From Rhizophagus clarus (lineage: Eukaryota; Glomeromycota; Glomeromycetes; Glomerales; Glomeraceae): a DNA stretch of 64,000 nt. This document shows, piece after piece, positions 58,063 through 64,000 of the stretch. Location: contig BLAL01000156.1 of NCBI GenBank assembly GCA_015698045.1, positions 1,550,001 to 1,614,000 on the forward strand, in the 5' to 3' direction. The position numbers and the translations under genes were made by a program. Every line of letters starts with the position of its first letter. Positions within the stretch are counted from its first letter, which is position 1. Below the pieces are notes generated by a model that saw nothing but the letters and a program-made list of their open reading frames with translations, did no database searches and had not been told where the DNA came from.

Positions 58063-61000
58063 ATGGCATTTCGGAGGCCTCATCCAAGGCAGAGAAGAAC
58101 ATGTGAAGAATATAAAGCTGAGCTGGAGGAGGAAAACTACTATTTTCATAGTGAATTGCAAACAGAGGTAGATCTTAACCGCCAGAATGAAAGTCAAATT
58201 AATCAGCTAGAGAGAGATTATTCCCAGTGTGAACAAGAAATCCAAAGGTTGCAAGAGCAACTAGAGCGCCTTGAAAATGCTTCAAAAGAGGAGATGGTAG
58301 AGTTAAAATCTGAAATCTCCAGCCTAAAAAGTCGGCTATATCAAGCTAAGAAGGATGTACGAGATAAGGAAAAATATATCTCTGATCTAGAAAAGCGCTT
58401 AGAAGAATCCGAAGAGCAAGTTGATAGACTATGATGTCGAATCAGAGCCATTTCATCATGAAAGAATATGCCTGAATGAGGGAATTCTCCAGACTTGTAT
58501 AATCCTAATATTAACTTAGAAATGGCTACCATCACAGAGCTAGCAAATGCTATAGATGGTTATGTGGAAAATAGGACAACAGCCAGGGATATTCTAATAG
58601 ATCAAATAAAAAGGGCGATAAGGCAAGTACGCCAAAAAGAGAATAACTTGCATCAGGATTTAGTCCGTGAGCAGAGAAGGCGATATGATGCAGAGGCTGA
58701 GCGAGATCTTGTTATTACGCGAAGAGATCTTGCTGAAGGAGCAATGGATAGGGTTGTTGGTGATCTTCAGCAGTTGCGAGCTAATGCTCAAAGTCAAGTA
58801 AATAGGATGATAAATAATATGGCAAAAAAGTAGACCCGTATAGGTGCATTGGTATAAGAAAACTTTGCCTTACGACTGCTGTATCAGCGAAATGCTCACC
58901 ACCTACAGCGAAGTAGAGGAGATTTAGGTCTGCTAGAATATAATCAAGACAGGCTCTATGAGCGATATGAGAAATGGAAGTTTAAAGAAAAAAATTCTCG
59001 CCAAATTATTTTAGCGCTACAGAATAATCCACTAAACATGGCTAAAGGTAGACGTTTACCAGTATTAAAATTAATGGCTCCTGCTCTTGCAAAATTTTAA
59101 CCCTACATAGGTCAAGAACCACCTGATGATTATTTGGATAAGGTTATTCAGTCCTGGGCATATTTTGAAGGGCATATGACTGTTCTTGAGATCGCAAATG
59201 CAGGAGATTTTGATAATGCGGTCAAGTGTAATATTTTAAAATCTATGATAAGTGGAAAATATGCTCCAGTACCAGCAAATAATGGTCTTGTAGTAGGAAA
59301 TCCAGTTATAAATACTCCAGATACATTACGAGTTTAGTTGAGAGCAAAATATCAGTGAGAGACTGTTGGAAATCAGCAATCGGCTATTCAAAGATTAACT
59401 CAAAAAAGATATCAACCCTATGATACCTCTGATACTTATGAAGCCAGAATTCGACCACTATTATTAGGAGTAGCAGACAATGATGCACAAGTCCTAGGGT
59501 TTCTTAAAAGCCATTTAACAAGTGATTTTTATACCTGGATGAGAATCGCCAATCCTGGAGGCATTAATGCCTTTTTCACTGAACTAAAAAATATGTGGCT
59601 AGAGCGTGAACAAAATTTGAATAGAAGAATTCCAGAGGAATCGAATCAATTTGCAAATCAAGTACAAGCCTTACCTAGTATAAATCCAGTATCCTATTCT
59701 TTACCACAAGTTACTTCAGTTTCTCAACCAGCTTTTACTAAAGATGATGTGCAAAAGGCGATTCAAGACGCATTAGCACAACAAAAAACTGAAAACCAGG
59801 CATTAGTAAAGAAAGTTACAGAATTACAATCTCAAATGACTCAACAAGCACAGGCACCCGCTCTACAAACTGTTGAACCTGTTAGACAACTGAAAGGTCC
59901 ACCAGCTTTTACAAAGTCAGAGGAAGGTATGAGAAATTATCACATATCTGAATACTTAAAAAATTTAGGTTTTCTTAGCAAGGAAGAAATAGACCGCGAT
60001 TATCCTGTAAAGCCTTTTCAAAGATCTCGTCCACAGCAAAATGATAACTCTTCTAGAATTGATAGGATGGAAGAAGGACTTAATGAAACTCGTGAATCTG
60101 TGAATCTGTTAACTGAAGAATTCCAGAAACTAAATATACGTAAATCAGTAGCACGATCCAATTTTAATTGATCATATTTTTCACCTCTTAAACCAATAGT
60201 TCCTCCTGATTCAAATAGCGAGGAAAATGATGGGAATGATTATGATAAGGACAATAATATGTGGACTGGGTATGATCCACCGGTAAAAAAACAGGTACCA
60301 GTAAATGAGCCTCTGCCTTTAGCGCTTCTGGCAAAGTCCAGCCAGCCTGAAACATATGATGAGCTACTACCAAAGCTTTCACCAGCAATGTGGAAAATGT
60401 ATCTATCTCAAAAGGCTCAAGAGGAGCAGTCAAAAAAAGATGAGTGGTTTTCGTCCCTTCAATACTTGAATGCTAGTATAAATGACTTATCAATCTCTGA
60501 ATCTTTTTTAGATAATGCAAGTGAATTTGATGGATTTAATTTAGCTATTGCTGAAGCGCTTGGATGGAAAGTTGATAAGCCTTCCAAATTCCTTGTAAAA
60601 GGTAATTCTGAATATATCTCTGAAGCGCTAAGATGGTATACGGATGTAACCATTACTCTAAGGAATGAGAAAGGCAAACTATTATTGGAAATTATGCTTG
60701 TATAGACAACGGTGAATCCAAGCCAATGCTATGGTTGGGGGCGACAGGAATTCGAAAAGTCAAAGGTATTTCTGATCCAACTAATAATCGATTTCACATA
60801 GAGAATCATGGAAAGACATACACTATCCCAACCTTTAGCAAGGCTCCAGTAGTCAAGGATCCGCCAAAAGAAGATCAGGACCAAGTATCCACTGATTCCT
60901 TTAGCCCGACTAGTGAAGATTTTAAAAAAAATGCATAAATTGCATCACAGTCAAGGATATAGCAATTCGTGTAAAAGAGCTTGAAAAAGCATTATTCTTT

Positions 61001-61075
61001 AGTATCCAATCGAATTTGGAAATCATAGGATACTATAATGCTTTGCTTGACCGGTATGAAAGAAAGGTTGAGTAA
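58063..61075 (+). pseudogene. gag-protease gene B with nine in-frame stops
   Basis: One frame runs from ATG 58063 to about 60700 without indels but with TGA at 58432, 58459, 58477, 59356, 60169; TAG at 58831, 59335; TAA at 58855, 59098. Seen in order: coiled coil (QINQLERDYSQCEQEIQRL), second helical block, gag/capsid-like segment (PPDDYLDKVIQSWAYFEGHM, FFTELKNMWLE), a Gln/Pro-rich linker, then a retropepsin-like fold: DNASEFDGFNLAIAEALGW, ALRWYTDVTITL and, after a shift near 60695, MLWLGATGIRKVKG and GKTYTIPTFSK. The usual catalytic D-T/S-G reads DNA, so the protease would be inactive. A second shift near 60940 leads to a helical tail ending at 61075. TATA-like GATCTATATAAATA lies at 58010. 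Confidence 0.75.
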
Positions 61076-61657
61076 CTAGTTGAGAATAAGAGTACGATTA
61101 GATGCTCTAATTTTTTCTATTTCAAAACTACTTCTCTTATACAAATCTAAGATATCTTCGGAAGATTCAGTAGATGAAATATTTTCTTTTTTTATTTCAG
61201 GAATTGCTTGACTCTCTTAGGACCGTTTCTTGCCTCCAGTCTTTTTCGCCTTCCCAGCTTCTTCTAAAACTGAATCAATAGATTTGCTAGGCTCTATCTT
61301 AGCATCACGTATTTCTTTTTCCAATTCTGTAAATGGAGAAACATCATGACCTTGGGTCTCTGGCTCAATCTGCCCATCCACAACATTTATATTAGAAAGC
61401 AAAGCTGTTGGCATATGAATTGGTTGATTTCAGACAACCCTATTTTTTTCTTCACCTCTCCAGATCTGATAAATACGTTTTTGTGATGTTTGATATTTAT
61501 CTGTTAAATCCTTTAAAACTTTATCTCTAGGCTTTTTTTCAGCACATTGCATAATATGATCATAATCGGCTGGTGAAAAAGAAAGGGCATCACATCTCAT
61601 CCGTTGCCTAAGCATAATAGCAATATTTTTTTTATATCTATTATAATAATAATTCAA
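61076..61657 (-). pseudogene. small HTH-like protein, two in-frame stops
   Basis: Read from ATG 61657 on the minus strand: RMRCDALSFSPADYDHIMQC, then KVLKDLTDKYQTSQKRIYQI (helix-turn-helix-like), a TGA at 61430, an acidic/Lys stretch, a TAA at 61217 and a helical end, with a final TAG at 61076. Its last base directly abuts the end of gag-protease gene B, so the two genes converge with no gap. I recognise no family; an HTH regulator or packaging helper is only a guess. Confidence 0.5.
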
Positions 61658-61851
61658 AATAATTTATTAAATAGGATATATAGAAAGAATGTGTTATTCT
61701 GAATATATAGGATATACAGAATAAATAGGAAGATAATATTCCAGATGTATAGAATATACAGGATAAATAGGAAGATAATATTCCAGATGTATAGGATGTA
61801 CAGGATATATAAGATATTTAGAAAGATTGTATTATACTGAATAAACAAATT
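61658..61851. repeat. AT-rich tandem repeat in divergent promoter
   Basis: Four imperfect copies of a 40-50-bp unit with AATAGGAAGATAATATTCC and AGGATATACAGGATA motifs fill the space between two divergent genes. Confidence 0.75.
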
Positions 61852-61914
61852 ATGTCTATTATCTCAGAAATTTATTCGTACATTTTTTTTCTAATATATA
61901 ACCATGTTAATATT

Positions 61915-62970
61915 ATGTCTAATGTGCATACATTGAATGATATCGAGGGTAGAGGAGCAGTTGGAAGTTTACTAGGTAAACAAATCCTTTCAGGTCGTCG
62001 GCTTAGTAGCATCTGTGAATCAGAACTTGAGAAAGCATTGCGCAGTAGCATCAAAACTGCTTCTGATATTGCTAATGATTATAAAGACCTGCAGGATGTA
62101 TGTTTAAAGCAAAAAAAGGATCTTGTGCTAGTTCAAGCTAATGCTAATAAAAAGATTAGCCAGCTGAATGCGACCAATACTAGGCTTAGATCTTCTGAGC
62201 AGTTATCCCGTAGTGAGCGTAAAGCAGAGCGAGAGAAATATTCTGCCAAAATCAAATCACTCAAATCCTTGATTAAAACACTGGAGAAAGAAGCAACTTT
62301 GGCACAGAAAGCTTCATCCCTTGACAAGATCAAGATTCTCTCTCTTGAAACTAAAATAAGTGAATTGGAAGGTAAATTGGAAAATCTGAAACTCGAACAG
62401 GTATTCCATGATTCGAATATAAATGGCGGGATACTAGAGGAGTTAGGTAAGCAAGAAGATCTAAAGTTACCTGATTGGATTGATGAAAGTTTAAAAAGCT
62501 TTGTCTATGCGCTTGGGCTTGAAAATAAAGTAAAGGAAATCAAAAAAAAAATTGCTAAAGAAGATTTACTAGAAGTGTTGCAAAAGGCATTGTCAGAAAG
62601 AAATTCTCTTATTCAAGAAGCGAAACTAAAGGAACTAACTAATGTTTGTTTAGCTGAGCAGATCCAAAAAACATCCAGTGAGTATGAAGTACATGGAAGA
62701 ATAAGATCATGTCTAAGCGCTTCTGACCAAAATGAACCTTCAAGTATTAGTAAACTAGAGAAAGATAATGATATCACTAGTCCTGAACTCATCAGGCCTC
62801 AAAGAGATCTTTCAATATTACCCATTACTGCTGGCCATAAAGTAATCCAAGCTCTGGTTAATAAGAAATCTGATTCCTTTTTTTCAGCATGCAATCATCT
62901 TCGTAGTAGTATTACTAATCATATACTTCCTATGGTGCATAATCTCTCGTCTATATTCATCTTACAATAA
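61915..62970 (+). CDS. coiled-coil protein upstream of packaging ATPase
   Basis: Intact frame. I prefer ATG 61915 (351 residues) because a TATA-like TAATATATAACC sits at 61891; the upstream ATG at 61852 would add a hydrophobic stretch. Long coiled coil at about residues 50-170 (KIKSLKSLIKTLEKEATL, LETKISELEGKLENL), then a helical domain (LPDWIDESLKSFVYALGL). No family recognised. It is directly upstream of the packaging ATPase on the same strand (50-base gap), so probably a structural or accessory gene of the same element (inference). Confidence 0.55.
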   Translation: MSNVHTLNDIEGRGAVGSLLGKQILSGRRLSSICESELEKALRSSIKTASDIANDYKDLQDVCLKQKKDLVLVQANANKKISQLNATNTRLRSSEQLSRSERKAEREKYSAKIKSLKSLIKTLEKEATLAQKASSLDKIKILSLETKISELEGKLENLKLEQVFHDSNINGGILEELGKQEDLKLPDWIDESLKSFVYALGLENKVKEIKKKIAKEDLLEVLQKALSERNSLIQEAKLKELTNVCLAEQIQKTSSEYEVHGRIRSCLSASDQNEPSSISKLEKDNDITSPELIRPQRDLSILPITAGHKVIQALVNKKSDSFFSACNHLRSSITNHILPMVHNLSSIFILQ

Positions 62971-63020
62971 AGAAAAAAATATTCCGAACTATAAAATACC
63001 CTTAAATAGAAATTATAGTT

Positions 63021-63839
63021 ATGGGTTTCCAATCCGATACGCAGAAGAATCAAAAGACTGGACTACCTCCTATGAAACTTTGTTTTTTGGATATGGATGA
63101 GATCACTAAATATGAATCATCCTGAAATATTGGACATCCAGCAATGACATGGCCTTTCAGCATGTTGGTCACTGGGAGAAGTGGTTCAGGTAAGACTAAT
63201 TTACTTGCGAATTTTGTTCTTGGTGATAAGGATGAATATGTGCAAAGAAGGAAGAAAGGTGGGTCTCGCTACATCAAATGTGATGATCTAATTGTTTGTG
63301 GGTATCATCCTGATGAACCGAAGTGGGCATATGTGAGATACATATATAATATGATTTCAAAAGACCCAAGAGCACCTTACTATGAGAATATTAGTTTCAG
63401 TTATATTCCACCTGAAAGAATTCCTAGTACAAGAACATTCTTACCTGAAAAAAGTAAATTATTTATTTTTGAGGATCTGTGCCTCATTCCAGATCATATA
63501 CAAAATCGTATTGGTCAGTTTTTTGGGAATGGGCGTCACCAAAATATTTCATGTATATATATTACGCAAAAGTATCATAAAGTCGATACATTCAAACGTG
63601 AAAACTCGACTCATTTAGTATTATTTAACTCTGGTAGCAGTATCCAAGACGTGTCTAAGATTGTTGGACGATATACTGATGATGTAAAGGGTGCATTCAT
63701 GGTTATTAATAATTACCTTCGAAAAGGCGAGTTTGTTGTATTTGATCTCACTAGGCCAGAAGATGATCCTCTTGCAATTTGTCTTACAAAAGAAGATAGA
63801 GGCTAGGCAGAAGCACAAGAAAAAGAGCGCCTCAGCTAA
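63021..63839 (+). pseudogene. FtsK/HerA-type genome-packaging ATPase (Polinton hallmark)
   Basis: Frame from ATG 63021. After 34 codons a TGA (63123) interrupts, then the frame is open: PFSMLVTGRSGSGKTNLL has the Walker A loop, KLFIFEDLC the Walker B, and IYITQKYHKVD a sensor-like segment. It ends at TAG 63804, but the same frame goes on EAQEKERLS to TAA 63837, so that TAG may also be a new stop. Length and motifs fit the packaging ATPase of Polintons, virophages and related viruses, which pumps DNA into capsids. If translation began at 63144 the ATPase core would still be complete. Confidence 0.85.
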
Positions 63840-63941
63840 TGAGTAGAATTCAACTTTATAGTTGCCAGCTTTTTTCATAATTATAAAAAAAAGCTAGGAT
63901 ACTTATTCACAATTCTAAATTACTATTTAATAAATCAAAAT

Positions 63942-64000
63942 ATGCCTGCTCTACTCCCATTGATTCCTATAATACAAATAGATTCGGGTGAAGCTCGAGA
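63942..64000 (+). CDS. start of next gene, cut by window end
   Basis: ATG at 63942 followed by an open frame (MPALLPLIPIIQIDSGEA) to the end of the window. Too short to identify. In Polinton-like elements capsid or penton genes often follow the packaging ATPase, so the next bases are worth reading. Confidence 0.35.
   Translation, partial: MPALLPLIPIIQIDSGEAR

Noticed and set aside
1..64000. tRNA or rRNA genes
   Set aside because: I looked for tRNA-like B-box/anticodon patterns and conserved rRNA blocks and saw none I could support by eye.

Overview
This window looks like nuclear DNA of an arbuscular mycorrhizal fungus (Glomeromycotina, most likely Rhizophagus). It is very AT-rich, has short GT-AG introns, is packed with transposons, and carries a Crinkler-type effector gene and lineage-typical coiled-coil, zinc-finger and RING genes. 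The species call is inference; no rRNA or other marker gene is present.

Layout. 1-11.6 kb: a decayed gag-protease gene split by a 9.8-kb CACTA-like (Tnp2/Plavaka) DNA transposon (71-9881) that carries a transposase gene and a six-exon SR-rich gene. 11.9-19.1 kb: a Polinton/Maverick-type protein-primed DNA polymerase B pseudogene on the minus strand, split by a hAT-like MITE, with a small divergent zinc-binding gene. 19.1-31.5 kb: repeat-rich core with a 72-bp palindrome, a 4.1-kb non-autonomous CACTA-like element, two hAT-like MITEs and a second, different PolB pseudogene (giant-virus/eukaryote type, SLYPS and YGDTDS motifs), again with a divergent zinc-binding gene. 31.5-40.5 kb: a second Polinton-type PolB pseudogene on the plus strand, in mirror image to the first, its zinc-binding gene split by another MITE. 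40.6-45 kb: small unknown genes and a pseudogene. 45-50 kb: an intact two-exon Crinkler gene (header, nuclease-like domain, kinase) and two related coiled-coil/zinc-ribbon genes. 50.2-56.3 kb: a gene family member broken by a complete hAT transposon (51837-55662). 56.9-57.9 kb: a RING-finger gene. 58-61 kb: a second gag-protease gene with nine in-frame stops. 61-64 kb: a converging HTH-like gene, a coiled-coil gene and an FtsK/HerA-type packaging ATPase (Polinton hallmark), with the next gene cut by the window end.

Themes. Six insertions have target-site duplications readable from the sequence (3 bp for CACTA-like, 8 bp for hAT-like), and four of them hit recognisable genes. Most dead genes are dead by in-frame stop codons in otherwise continuous frames, nearly all explainable as C-to-T or G-to-A transitions. 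The most unusual signals are: (1) a divergent pair, zinc-binding CGR/HWK gene plus PolB, seen beside three PolB genes of two different polymerase families; (2) inverted element arms (about 18825-19148 and 31556-31910) containing two hairpins whose stems differ in sequence but keep pairing; (3) tandem arrays whose unit is a 41-nt exon-like block between a splice acceptor and donor.
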